Assembly (NCBI GenBank): GCA_963781035.1
Contig: CAWAEN010000009.1
Coordinates: 372,001-436,000, forward strand
Length of the DNA stretch: 64,000 nt
From: SZUA-35 sp963781035
Lineage (GTDB): Bacteria > Actinomycetota > Acidimicrobiia > Acidimicrobiales > SZUA-35
Direction of reading: 5' to 3'
Every line of letters starts with the position of its first letter. Position 1 is the stretch's first letter. This document shows positions 8,166 through 17,420 of the stretch, piece by piece. The translations under genes were made by a program, and so were the position numbers. The notes below the pieces were generated by a model. That model had not been told where the DNA came from, ran no database searches, and saw nothing but the letters and a program-made list of their open reading frames with translations.

Positions 8166-10410
8166 GTGGTCGATGACTCTTCGGTGGCGACACACGAACT
8201 CTCCTGGGAGAAGCTCCTCGAAGCTCATGACAACGACGATGCCCTGATCGCTGTCGTCGACTCCGACTTCGTGCTTCGCGCCGCCTCTTCATCACTCGAG
8301 CAGGAGATCGATCTCGACCGTGAGGCAGTGATCGGGACGAGTGTGGCCGACCTGGTGCACCCGGACGACCTGGTCAGAGCATTGGACGTGTTCAGCAAGA
8401 CTCGAATCTTCCACGGGCTGCGGCCTCCCGGGATCTACCGAATCAGAAGTGACAACGACGGCAACTACCGGACCTTCGACGTGTCGGGAGAAACCCTGTT
8501 CGACGGGAAGGCCGTGGTGATGCGTCTGCGTCGACCGAGTCAGCGGGCTCGCTCGGAAGTCCTCGCTCTCGAGCAGGTCGACGTCTTCGAGATGCTGGGC
8601 GACGGTCGCTCGCTGGATGACTGCCTGCTGGCGTTGACGATCATGGTCGAGCGCAACATCGACAACTGCCGAGCGGTCATCCACGTGGCCGACGCCGCGG
8701 GACTGCTTCGTCAGGTCGCGGCAGGCACGCTGCCGTCGGCGCTCGGCACACGGTTCACCGGCAAGCCGGTCGACGAGCCTGGCGGCGAGCTGCAGGAAGC
8801 GCTCGAGCGCGGCCTCACGTTCGTCGACGTCAATCCGGCACGCCTGGCTCCCTGGCCTCGCTGCTCCGCCACCCCGGCCCTCCTCGGCGACGGCTCGATC
8901 GGTGGCTACTTGGAGGTGTTCCACCCGGACGCCGGGAGGCCGGACAACGCAGAGCTCGCCCTCCTGAGCCTCGCGAGCCGCCTGATCGGCCTCGTGGTCG
9001 ACCGCCACACCTTCGAGGCCAAGCTCGCCGACGCCGCCTACAACGACTCCCTGACCGGTCTGGGGAACCGGCGGGCGCTCGCCCAGGCGCTGGAAACGAT
9101 GACCCAGGACGACAACGACGTCGGCGTCCTTGCGATCGATCTCGACCAGTTCGCGGCGGTCAACAACAATCTCGGCCACCACGCCGGCGACGAGATGCTC
9201 CGTGCCGTGGCCGAGAGCATCGTCGCCACACTTCCCGCAGGGTGCGCACGCGTTCCGACCCGGTGGCGATGAGTTCCTGGTGACCGTTCCGGGCGAACGG
9301 CGCTCGGAGGACCTGGTCGCCCTCGGCGAGCGGATCCTGGCATGGTTCGAAGCGAACCCCATCGATCTCGATGGCACCCAGCGTCGAGCTCGAGCTTCGA
9401 TCGGGGTCGCCAAGTCGTCCGGGCAGTCGCTCACGATCGAAGAACTGTTGGCTCAGGCCGATACGGCGATGTACGCCGCGAAACGCAACGGCGGCAACGC
9501 TGTTCGGCTCCACAGCCCTCCACTCAATGCGAAGCTCGTCCACCGCCGCGCGCTCGCCGACGCGCTGCCGAACGCCATCGTCGAAGACACCCTGCACCTC
9601 GACTATCAGCCCGTCGTCTCGCTCGCGACCTCCGCCGTCGTCGGGTTCGAAGCACTCGTTCGATGGGATCATCCCTCGTTCGGTGTGTTGGGTCCTGACG
9701 AGTTCGTGCCGATCGCCGAGGAGAGTTCACTGATCCTGCGACTCGACGAATGGGTGATCCAGAAAGCAGCCGGGCAAGTGGCGGCGTGGAGCAACGGCAG
9801 CGACCCCCTCGACGTCTGGGTCAACCTGTCTGCCCAGTCCCTCACTCAACGTGACCTCGCCGGCCGCATCGTCGAGCTGCAGAACCGCCACGGTGTCTGC
9901 ATCGGGATCGAACTCACCGAGCGAGACAGCTTCGGGTCGACCGAAGATGCCGAGCAAGCCTTCCAACGACTGCACCGAGCCGGGATCAACATCGCTCTCG
10001 ACGACTTCGGCACCGGGCGATCGAGCCTCTTTCGCGCTGTCTTCCACGACCCGACGGTGCTGAAGATCGATCGGTCATTCGTCGCGCAGATGATCGAGTC
10101 GCGACGGGTCATGGTCCTCGTCGAGACGATCCTCGACCTTGCCAGGCGGCTGGGCCTGGGGGTGATCGCCGAGGGCGTGGAGACAGAAGAACAGATGCGG
10201 AGACTCCGGGCGCTCGGCTGTGACTTCGGACAGGGCTACCTGTTCTCGCCGCCGATCGGAGCGGCAACGATCGAGCGTCGCTTCGGCACCGACTTCAGCC
10301 GTCTGCGCTATGTTCCCGACAACCGTCAGGTGCGAACGAGTCGGGTGACGATTTCGACGTGTGACGTGTGCCCGAACAGATCGAGCACCCGAACCCACTC
10401 GGGTCGGTAG
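8166..10410 (+). CDS. PAS-GAF-GGDEF-EAL cyclic-di-GMP signalling protein (one frameshift)
   Basis: A composite protein of 747 residues after repair. The order is a PAS-like sensor (about 25-110), a GAF-like region (about 140-285), a diguanylate cyclase with intact RPGGDEF, and a phosphodiesterase domain with GFEALVRW, DDFGTGRSS and EGVETEEQ. Both catalytic signatures are complete, so it could make and degrade c-di-GMP. The frame changes at the GGG of 9240-9242; removing one G restores LPAGAHAFRPGGDEF. No membrane helix is seen, so it is probably cytosolic. The start is uncertain: GTG 8166 lacks a clear ribosome site and a GTG at about 8184 is also possible. Its last codons overlap the convergent methyltransferase. 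Confidence 0.88.
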
Positions 10411-11486
10411 CCGTGGCCGACCAGCAATGACACGTCGCGCGCCATCGCCGCAGCGTCGCAGCTGACCAGCGCCATCACGTCCGCCCCGGTTCCCGCCAAT
10501 ACGGCGGCGCCGCCGACACCGAGACCGGCGCGAGCGGGATCAGCGATGACCGCGACTGCCGGCGTCGGGGCCCAGTCCTCCACCGCAGACTCGACCACGA
10601 TTGCGTGATCAGGGAGGTTGACTCGGCTGTCCGCCACCGACGTCGGCGCGTTCTCCACGCTGACCACCGGTCGATCTCGACCGAGAATCGCTCCGAAGAG
10701 GCCGACCCCTGCATATGCGTCGACGAGCGGGCCGTCGAAGCCGTCGATCGCTTCGGCGACGAGTTCGACCATCGCCTCGGCCCCGTCTGGTCGGCATTGG
10801 AAGAAGGATGGACCCGAGATCTGGAATCGGTGGCCTGCGACGACCTCGCCGATCGAGGCGGGATGCTCCTCGGTGCTCAGGACCACATCGTCCGACAGAT
10901 CGACGTCGTTGCCGCCGGACAGGACGTGCACGAGTGATTCGCCCGTGCGCGCACCCACCCGGAGCACGACCTCCTCGGCACCCCCGAAGTCAGTTCCGGT
11001 GAGCAACTAGTCGAGGCGCGGGTGCGCGACGAGACACGACGAGGGAAGGAGCACCTCGTTCGAGCGTCGCATTCGGAAGCCTCCGCTCCCGGCTCGGACT
11101 GCGGCTCGGAGCGTCGTTCGGTATCCGAACGGATCGAGGTCCGCTGCCGATTCGATGTCCAGGTCAGTGATCTTGGCGATGCGTCGAACGGCGTCGCGAA
11201 CGACCTCGGCCCGCATCGCCCGTTGCCCACCGACGGAGATGTGCTGCCAATCGCAGCCGCCACAACCGCGTGCGACTTCCGGGCACGGCGCATCCACCCG
11301 GAGTGGCGACGGCTCGATCACCTCGTTGACCTTCGCCCGGAAGAACTGCTTCTTCTGTTGGACGACCTCGACATCCAGCCGGTCGCCGGGCACCGAGCCG
11401 GACACGAAGACGACGCGGCCGTCCGGAGCTGTCGCCAAACCGTCGCCTCCGGCAGCCATGCGGTCCACGCGAACCTCGAAGTTCAT
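10326..11486 (-). CDS. TrmA/RlmD-family RNA (uracil-5-)-methyltransferase, interrupted by in-frame TAG
   Basis: SAM-dependent methyltransferase of 23S rRNA or tRNA uracil. An N-terminal TRAM domain (MNFEVRVDRMAAGGDGLA) is followed by iron-sulfur cysteines (CPEVARGCGGCDWQH and SSCLVAHP), the SAM site (DAYAGVGLFGAIL) and the catalytic-Cys segment ALVSCDAAAMARDV. The frame is continuous, but codon 160, TAG at 11007-11009, interrupts HPRLD-LLTGTDFGG. GAG would restore the expected Glu, so one substitution explains it. Counting it as sense gives 386 codons. ATG 11486 is chosen because the TRAM domain begins there; GTG 11522 is an alternative. Divergent from rpe. Confidence 0.78.
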
Positions 11487-11533
11487 GGCGCAAGGGTGGC
11501 ATCGGTTTGCCCCAGCGACCACTATGGCGAGCG

Positions 11534-12223
11534 ATGAGTTCAGCGATCAAGATCGTCCCTTCTGTCCTCCCTGCCGATTTCGCCCGCTTGGGCGACGAAT
11601 GCCGGGCCCTCGAACGAGCCGGCGTCGACCGAATCCAGTGGGACGTGATGGACGGCCGTTTCGTCCCGAACCTCACGTTCGGGGCCGACGTGATCGCCGC
11701 GTGCCGCCCAACGGTGTCGGTGCCGTTCGAGGCGCACTTGATGATCGAGGAGCCGGACGCGCTGATTCCCAGCTTTGTCGAGGCGGGGTGCGAGCTGATC
11801 ATCGTGCACGCCGAGACGACCCGACATCTCCACCGAACCCTGGGACTGGTGAAAGAGCTCGGAGCTTCTGCCGCCGTTGCCCTCAACCCGTCGACGCCCA
11901 TCAGCGAGGTCGAGCACGTCGTCGATCTGCTCGACATGCTGCTGGTGATGACCGTCAATCCTGGCTTCGGTGGTCAGGCCTACATCGCGACAATGGAGCC
12001 GAAGATTCAGCGCCGCGCGAACGCTGCTCGACACCGCCGACCATTGGATCGACCTCGAGGTCGACGGCGGCATCAGCTCCAGCGACGATCGACGGTGCCG
12101 CTGCTGCCGGCGCCAACGTCATGATCTCGGGTTCGTGGATGTTCAAACACCCGGACGGTCTGGCTGCAGCCGTGGACGAGCTGCGACGGCTCGGCCACTG
12201 CGGCCTATCCGACGAGCAGCTGA
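11534..12223 (+). CDS. rpe: Ribulose-phosphate 3-epimerase (three small frameshifts)
   Basis: Interconverts ribulose-5-phosphate and xylulose-5-phosphate in the pentose phosphate pathway. Diagnostic blocks are IVPSVLPADFARL, DVMDGRFVPNLTFG (metal and catalytic Asp), EAHLMIEEP, MTVNPGFGGQ, DLEVDGGIS and ANVMISGSWMF. The last two blocks lie in other frames. One extra base near 12020, one at 12081 and probably one near 12195 restore a 228-residue protein ending at TGA 12221. The third shift is the least certain, since without it the frame runs into clpP. It converges on clpP with a 13-base gap. Confidence 0.85.
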
Positions 12224-12236
12224 CGATCAGTCAGAT

Positions 12237-12846
12237 TCACCCTCGGGCACCTTCGGCCAGCTCGCCGGCTCTGGCGATCACCCGGTCGAACAAGCCCGTA
12301 GTCACGAGCCTCGGCTGCGGTGAACCACTTGTCACGATCGGAGTCGGCGACGATGGTCTCGACGTCCTGACCGGAGTGCTCGGCGATGAGTTCGGCCATC
12401 TCGCGCTTGATCTTGATCAGGTTCTCGGCCTGGATGGCGATGTCGGATGCCTGGCCCTGCACACCAGCGCTCGGCTGGTGCATCAGGATGCGGGCGTGCG
12501 GCAGTGCATAGCGCTTGCCGGGTGCGCCGGCGGTGAGCAGGAACTGACCCATCGAAGCGCCGAGGCCGAGGCAGACGGTGGCGACATCGGGCTTCACGAA
12601 CTGCATCGTGTCGTAGATGGCCATGCCGGCGGTGACCGACCCACCGGGCGAGTTGATGTAGAGCCAGATGTCCTTGTCCGGGTCTTCACCGGCAAGGAAG
12701 AGCATCTGGGCGGCGATGGAGTTGGCGATGGTGTCGTCGACCTGTTGGCCGAGGAACACGATGCGGTTGCGCAGCAGCTGCTGGTAGATGTCGAAACCGA
12801 AACCCCCGCTGGGGATCTCGGCCACAGGCAAGCCAGGAATCGTCAT
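12237..12846 (-). CDS. clpP: ATP-dependent Clp protease proteolytic subunit (one frameshift near the C-terminus)
   Basis: Serine peptidase that forms the barrel degrading proteins fed by ClpX/ClpC. The catalytic Ser is in LGASMGQFLL, His in RILMHQPS and Asp in DSDRDKWF. LYINSPGGSV is a family signature. As given, the frame departs after RDYGLV; removing one base of the aa pair at 12289-12290 gives DRVIARAGELAEGARG and a TGA at 12237-12239, for 202 residues, the normal ClpP length. Only one clpP copy is in the window, although actinobacteria usually have two. Confidence 0.92.
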
Positions 12847-12908
12847 AGCGCCACGAGGTTACCGCCAAGGTGCGCCGGCATGCGGCTTCGACGCCGGCTC
12901 GATCTCGG

Positions 12909-12992
12909 TGCGGACGGTGGGACTCGAACCCACACACCTTTTCAGGCGCCAGGACCTAAACCTGGTGCGTCTGCCAGTTCCGCCACGTCCGC
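12909..12992 (-). tRNA. tRNA-Leu (anticodon UAG)
   Basis: On the minus strand the acceptor arms GCGGACG and CGTCCGC pair over seven bases. The anticodon arm is CCAGG-TTTAGGT-CCTGG with anticodon TAG, there is a long variable arm as expected for Leu, and the T arm contains GGTTCGAGTCC. The 3' CCA is not encoded (ACC then G follow). It lies between rdgB and clpP on the same strand. Confidence 0.95.
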
Positions 12993-13010
12993 AACGACTG
13001 CGCAGGCTAT

Positions 13011-13137
13011 TGCAAACCTCGGGTTTACGCCCCACAAAATCGGGGGTCATAGCCTCCGGTTCGCCCTCGAACTGCCCTGTTCGCCGAACCGGAGGCTCCA
13101 GCCCCCGAAAACGGGGGGCTGGAACCCGAGGTTTGCA
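13011..13137. repeat. Nested palindromic repeat element (copy 1), also terminator-like downstream of rdgB
   Basis: Outer arms TGCAAACCTCGGGTT (13011-13025) and its exact complement (13123-13137) enclose a 13-bp pair (13051-13063 with 13085-13097) and a 9-bp hairpin (13098-13106 with 13114-13122). The left half, 13014-13055, is nearly identical to the repeats at 41267 and 42797. The element begins 3 bases past the rdgB stop, so it may also end that transcript. Confidence 0.8.
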
Positions 13138-13139
13138 CC

Positions 13140-13768
13140 TCAGGAGAACTTTGCACGTGAGGAGAACATCGAGAAGGGGGATTGGGTGAGGGCGGTGTCG
13201 AGGGCGGCCAGGGCTCGGCTGCGGTGGGACAGCTCGTGTTTTTCCTCTCGCGACATCTCGCTGAACGTGCGACCACCGCCCTCGATCGGCTCGAACACCG
13301 GGTCGTACCCGAACCCACCCGAGCCGAGCCGCTCTGCGCCGCGATGTAGCCGTCGACGGCCCCCTCGGCGGTCAGACCGGCTCCGTCCGGACCGATCAGG
13401 GCCACGACAGTGCGGAACGTCGCCGTTCGGTCGTCAGGCTCGACATCGGCCAGGGACGCCAGCAGCAAATCGACGTTCTGCTCATACGTTGCCTCGGGTC
13501 CGGCGTAGCGGGCCGTGTGCACGCCTGGGCCGCCATCGAGTGCATCGACGAACAGTCCGGTGTCGTCGGCCAGCGCCCACGCCCCGGTTGCCTGAGCGAC
13601 CTCGGTCGCCTTCTTGATCGCATTCCCCTCGAGGCTGTCCTCGTCCTCGATCGTCTCGGCAAGATCGGCCGGACGTGGCTGCACCTCGAAGCGGTCGCCC
13701 AACAGCTCTTCGAGCTCGACGACCTTGTCCGGGTTCGCCGTCGCCAGCACCACGACAGGACGGACCAC
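13140..13768 (-). CDS. rdgB: XTP/dITP pyrophosphatase, HAM1 family (one frameshift)
   Basis: House-cleaning enzyme that hydrolyses non-canonical purine triphosphates to monophosphates. Motifs are VVLATANPDKVVELEELL, ALADDTGLFVDALDGGPGVHTARYAG, and LGSGGFGYDPVFEP with SREEKHELSHRSRAL. The last two lie in another frame; one missing base near 13343 joins them and gives 209 residues ending at 13140. GTG 13768 starts 2 bases after the rph stop, so translation is probably coupled. The order rph-rdgB matches mycobacteria. Confidence 0.88.
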
Positions 13769-13770
13769 GA

Positions 13771-14490
13771 TCAGCCCCGATCGGGCCGGGCCGCAGGTGG
13801 CGTCGCCAGCAGTGCGCGCTGGGCCTCGGTGATCTGGGCGATTCCGTGCTCGGCGAGATCGAGCAGTGTGTTGAGCTGGCCACGATCGAACACCGCACCC
13901 TCGGCTGTGCCCTGGACCTCGATGAGTGCACCGCTGCCGTTCATCACCACATTCATGTCGACCTCGGCCGTCACGTCTTCGACGTAGGGGAGGTCGAGCC
14001 GGCACTCACCTTCGACGATCCCGACGCTGATCGCGGCGCATTGATCGGTCAGGGGATGGGTCCCGAGTCCGAGGCGAGTGATGGCGTCGTGGAGCGCAAC
14101 GAAGCCACCGCAGATCGCGGCCGTCCGAGTTCCTCCGTCGGCTTGGAGCACGTCGCAGTCGACGGTGATCGACTGCTCGCCGAGAAGCGTCATGTCACAG
14201 ACGGCCCGCAGGCTGCGACCGATGAGACGCTGGATCTCCTGATCTCGTCCCGACGTCCGACGTCGGATGCGCTCGGGACTCGACCCCGGGAGCATGTTGT
14301 ACTCAGCGCTGACCCAACCCTTGCCACTCCCCCGCATCCAACGGGGCACGTCCTCCTCCACCGATGCCGTGCACAACACGTGCGTGCGACCGAACTTCAC
14401 CAGGACCGACCCATCAGCCATGTCGGTGAAGTCACGCTCGAAGCTCATCGGGCGTAGTTCGTCGGCAGTGGCTCTTCCATCAGGTCGCAT
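13771..14490 (-). CDS. rph: Ribonuclease PH
   Basis: Phosphate-dependent 3'-to-5' exoribonuclease that trims tRNA 3' ends. Starting at ATG 14490 (MRPDGRATADELRP) gives 239 residues, the usual length. It contains GSVLVKFGRTHVLC, GWVSAEYNMLPGS, RRTSGRDQEIQRLIGRSLR and DCDVLQADGGTRTAAI. The start overlaps the murI stop by 11 bases, which supports co-translation within the murI-rph-rdgB group. Longer in-frame starts run through murI and are rejected. Confidence 0.95.
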   Translation of the reverse strand: MRPDGRATADELRPMSFERDFTDMADGSVLVKFGRTHVLCTASVEEDVPRWMRGSGKGWVSAEYNMLPGSSPERIRRRTSGRDQEIQRLIGRSLRAVCDMTLLGEQSITVDCDVLQADGGTRTAAICGGFVALHDAITRLGLGTHPLTDQCAAISVGIVEGECRLDLPYVEDVTAEVDMNVVMNGSGALIEVQGTAEGAVFDRGQLNTLLDLAEHGIAQITEAQRALLATPPAARPDRG

Positions 14491-15307
14491 CGTGAGGTCT
14501 CCAGTATCGGGCGTCGGCGAGTTCCGGCCCGAGGAGTCTGCTCCCCATCCGGGTGAATGCGGCAACATCGCCGGAGGAAATGAACGTGGCCGACCCCTTC
14601 CGGCCGGACTGGAGCAATCCGAGACTCTCGAGGAGGTCGGCGGTGGCGAACGCCGTTTCGTCTGCCGAGGACACCAGGACCACATCGGCACCGACCACGG
14701 CCCGAATCACCCTCGCCAGGTACGGGTAGTGGGTGCACCCGAGCAACAGTGCATCCACATCGGCGTCCACGATCGGCTGCAGCAACCGCTCGGCCAGGAT
14801 CTGCACTTGCCGACCCGACGTCTCGCCTCGCTCGACGAACTCGACGAGACCCGGGCAGGCACAGGTCGTCATGACGATCTCGGCGCCGGCTGCGGACGAC
14901 GCCGACACACGGGCGAGGGCCGCCTCGTAGGCGCCGGAACCAACGGTGCCGACGGTGCCGATCACCCCGATCCTGCGGGAATCGGTCCGCTCCACGACCG
15001 CACGCACACCAGGTTCGATGACGCCGATCACGGGGATGCCGAGGGTCGCTCGGAGGTCGGGCAGCGCCGCCGCCGTCGCCGTGTTGCAGGCAACGACGAG
15101 CAGTTTCACGTCGTGGTCACCGACCAGGTGGTCCGCGATCTCGAGCGAGTACCGACGGACCTCGTCGAGGGACTTCGATCCGTAGGGATACCGCCCCGTG
15201 TCCCCCAGGTAGACGAGGTCCTCGCCGGGAAGCAGATCGATGACGGCTCGCGCCACGGTCAACCCGCCGAAGCCACTGTCGAACATCCCGATGGGGCGTC
15301 TCGCCAC
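14480..15307 (-). CDS. murI: Glutamate racemase
   Basis: Makes D-glutamate for peptidoglycan. 275 residues. MFDSGFGGLTV is at the N-terminus, and the two catalytic cysteines are in VVACNTATA and LLGCTHYPYL. YLGDTGRYPYG is also typical. It lies downstream of cysM with about 190 bases between them that contain two hairpins, so it probably has its own promoter. Neighbours match mycobacteria, where murI also sits between cysM and rph. Confidence 0.95.
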   Translation of the reverse strand: MARRPIGMFDSGFGGLTVARAVIDLLPGEDLVYLGDTGRYPYGSKSLDEVRRYSLEIADHLVGDHDVKLLVVACNTATAAALPDLRATLGIPVIGVIEPGVRAVVERTDSRRIGVIGTVGTVGSGAYEAALARVSASSAAGAEIVMTTCACPGLVEFVERGETSGRQVQILAERLLQPIVDADVDALLLGCTHYPYLARVIRAVVGADVVLVSSADETAFATADLLESLGLLQSGRKGSATFISSGDVAAFTRMGSRLLGPELADARYWRPHDAT

Positions 15308-15392
15308 CGGCGCAGCGTAGGGCGGCCGCTGGGCAGAGGTGCCCGATCGCTTGATTGGTGGACCGGTCGCGCCCTACGTTTTGCGTCAACAC

Positions 15393-15432
15393 GTTCGGCC
15401 GCCGGGACATCTCGAATGACCGGCGGCCGAAC
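15393..15432 (-). terminator. 13-bp stem-loop between cysM and murI
   Basis: GTTCGGCCGCCGG (15393-15405) pairs perfectly with CCGGCGGCCGAAC (15420-15432) around a 14-base loop. It sits downstream of cysM on the minus strand. A terminator is likely although no T-run is present. Confidence 0.6.
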
Positions 15433-15461
15433 AGGTACGTGGGTGATGACGCGTTGCGTTC

Positions 15462-15486
15462 GAGCCGGCCCCGGATGGGCCGGCTC
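15462..15486 (-). terminator. 10-bp stem-loop just after cysM
   Basis: GAGCCGGCCC (15462-15471), loop CGGAT, GGGCCGGCTC (15477-15486). It lies 13 bases after the cysM stop on the minus strand, the expected place for a terminator of the mec-cysO-cysM unit. No T-run. Confidence 0.65.
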
Positions 15487-15498
15487 TTCGCGTTCGGG

Positions 15499-16464
15499 TC
15501 AGAAGTAGATGACGTCGCCCAAGGATTCGGCGACGGTCTCGAGGTCGTCTGTGTACGCCCCGGTCGAGAGGTACTTCCACGCTCCGTCGCACACGATGAA
15601 CACGATCGTGGCCGGCCCGTTCTTCTCCGAGTCCCACTTCTTCGCCACCTTCACCGCTCCGGCGAGCGCTGCACCCGAACTGATGCCGGCGAAGATGCCG
15701 GCCTCGGTCACGAGCCGACGGGTGTACTCGAGCGAGTCGATCGGCCGAACGATGCGTTTGCCGTCGAGCAGTTCCATTCCGCCCCACTTCTCGAAGACCG
15801 GGGGCACATAGCCGTCGTCGAGGCTGCGTAGCCCCTCGACTCGTTCCCCACTGGGCGGCTCGACGGCGTAGATCTTCACGTCTGGTTTGTGTTCCTTGAG
15901 GAAGGTTCCGACGCCCATCAACGTTCCGCTCGTTCCCAGGCCGGCGACGAAATGGGTGATGTCGGGGACGTCTCCGAGGATCTCGGGGCCCGTGGTCTCG
16001 TAGTGCGCCGTCGGGTTGGCCTCGTTGCCGTACTGGTACAGGAACACCCACTCGGGATGCTCGGCGGCCAAGGCTTGAGCGCGGCGAACCGCGCCGTTGG
16101 AACCCTCGGCTCCCGGTGACGGAATGATCTCGGCACCGAACGCCTCGAGCACCTGGCGACGCTCGATCGTCACGCTCTCGGGCAGCACGATCTTGAGGTC
16201 GTAGCCCTTCGTACGGCAGATCATCGCCAGCGCAATACCGGTGTTGCCGGACGACGGCTCGATGATGGTCTTGCCGACGGTGAGTTCGCCAGCTTCCTCT
16301 GCCGCCCGAACCATGGCGACGGCAATGCGGTCCTTGACCGAACCGGCAGGATTCTGGCTCTCGAGTTTCGCCAGGATGCGAACCCCTGGATCGGGGCTCA
16401 GTTGGGAGACATCGACAATCGGCGTGTCACCGATCAGATCGAGAACCGACGAATAGACCGTCAC
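15499..16464 (-). CDS. cysM: Cysteine synthase, CysM type (thiocarboxylate-dependent)
   Basis: PLP enzyme of the O-(phospho)serine sulfhydrylase family, 321 residues. The PLP lysine is in NPAGSVKDR, the phosphate and substrate loop is SSGNTG, and GLGTSGT is the second cofactor motif. The C-terminal GIFAGISSGAAL and WKYLSTGAY resemble mycobacterial CysM rather than CysK. In mycobacteria CysM uses O-phosphoserine and sulfur carried on the CysO thiocarboxylate. Here cysO lies 3 bases upstream and mec further up, which supports that role. Confidence 0.92.
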   Translation of the reverse strand: MTVYSSVLDLIGDTPIVDVSQLSPDPGVRILAKLESQNPAGSVKDRIAVAMVRAAEEAGELTVGKTIIEPSSGNTGIALAMICRTKGYDLKIVLPESVTIERRQVLEAFGAEIIPSPGAEGSNGAVRRAQALAAEHPEWVFLYQYGNEANPTAHYETTGPEILGDVPDITHFVAGLGTSGTLMGVGTFLKEHKPDVKIYAVEPPSGERVEGLRSLDDGYVPPVFEKWGGMELLDGKRIVRPIDSLEYTRRLVTEAGIFAGISSGAALAGAVKVAKKWDSEKNGPATIVFIVCDGAWKYLSTGAYTDDLETVAESLGDVIYF

Positions 16465-16467
16465 GGT

Positions 16468-16797
16468 TCAGCCGCCGGCGACAGCGGGAAGGATCGCCAC
16501 TTCGTCGCCGTCGGCGACCACCGTGTCGAGCTTGTCCATGAAGCGGATGTCCTCGTCGTCGACGTAGATGTTGACGAATCGTCGGAGCTCACCGGATTCA
16601 TCGAGGATGTTGGCCCCGAGGCCCGGGTAGGCGCTGACGAGATCGTGGAGGACCTCTCGGACCGTCGACCCGTGGACGTTCACGGTGGTCTGACCGTCGG
16701 CTTGCGCCCGCAGCACCGTGGGCAGCCGCACGATGACGTTGGTGGACGTGACGTTGGTGGACGGGACGGTCTGAAGAGAAATGGTGGTGTCGCTCAC
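16468..16797 (-). CDS. cysO: MoaD/ThiS-family sulfur carrier protein CysO
   Basis: 109-residue ubiquitin-like sulfur carrier ending in Ala-Val-Ala-Gly-Gly, the di-glycine tail on which a thiocarboxylate forms. The core IVRLPTVLRAQADGQTTVNV, VREVLHDL and GDEVAILPAVAGG fits the family. About 18 N-terminal residues form a low-complexity Ser/Thr/Val extension; ATG at 16797 has no strong ribosome site, so a later start is possible. Positioned between mec and cysM as in mycobacteria. Confidence 0.93.
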   Translation of the reverse strand: MSDTTISLQTVPSTNVTSTNVIVRLPTVLRAQADGQTTVNVHGSTVREVLHDLVSAYPGLGANILDESGELRRFVNIYVDDEDIRFMDKLDTVVADGDEVAILPAVAGG

Positions 16798-16846
16798 AGA
16801 AGCTCCTGATCGAAAGATGACAAAGCCGACTGGCTTCGTAAGGAAT

Positions 16847-17324
16847 CTATTCTGTCAACAACAGCGTCTCTTCGGCTATTCCGGTGGCGGAATCAGTTCC
16901 GAAGTGTCCAGGCGAGGGGTCGACGGCAAAGCTCCGCAGCTCCGGAGCTTCAAACCCGAGTGACACGATCAGCCAATGCCATGACGGTGGGACCAGCGGT
17001 TTTGTCGCCTCCGCGACGTCGGTGGCCGATGGGTAGGCCGCCGTGTGGGTGTGCGAGTGCATCACGCCGACGACCTCGAGGCCGTGGTCGTCGCCGAAGC
17101 GTTCGGCTCTCATGAACCCGCGAGGATCGAGTTCGAAGACTCGGCTCGACAGCGCGACGTTGTCCACCGGCAACGAACGCGTCGACCGTACCCGCCGCAC
17201 CCTGTCCAGCCGGCGCCAACAACAGCCCGCATGCCTCGTGGGGGTAGACCCTCCATGCCTCGGCCAGTACGTCGCCTACGACACGGCTCGTGATGCGCAA
17301 CACGTCGCTGACACTAGCGCTCAC
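16847..17324 (-). CDS. mec: Mec-type CysO-cysteine peptidase, JAMM/MPN family (one frameshift)
   Basis: Zinc peptidase that releases cysteine from the CysO-cysteine adduct. The JAMM motif is complete: Glu in YPHEACGLLLAP and HSHTHTAAYPSATD for the zinc ligands. The two halves lie in different frames; removing one base of aa 17172-17173 joins GTVDAF to VPVDNVALSSRVFELDP and gives 158 residues from GTG 17324. The exact start is uncertain, with a GTG at 17303 also possible. It heads the mec-cysO-cysM unit and is divergent from the HD-GYP gene. Confidence 0.88.
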
Positions 17325-17420
17325 CGTCCGTTCCACCCCGCTGATCCTTCGGGACCACTCGACCGGCAAACTCACCCAAACCCCTTCAGAAGAGGGCACG
17401 AACCGGTCGAGAACCAAGAA

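Noticed and set aside
11007..11009. TAG as pyrrolysine
   Set aside because: Pyrrolysine has not been linked to this family and nothing in the window suggests Pyl genes. A point mutation or error is simpler.
11155..13617. 820-codon plus-strand open frame
   Set aside because: It crosses rpe, clpP, the tRNA and rdgB in the wrong frame or antisense. Only a short part near 12085-12195 matches rpe after the indel.
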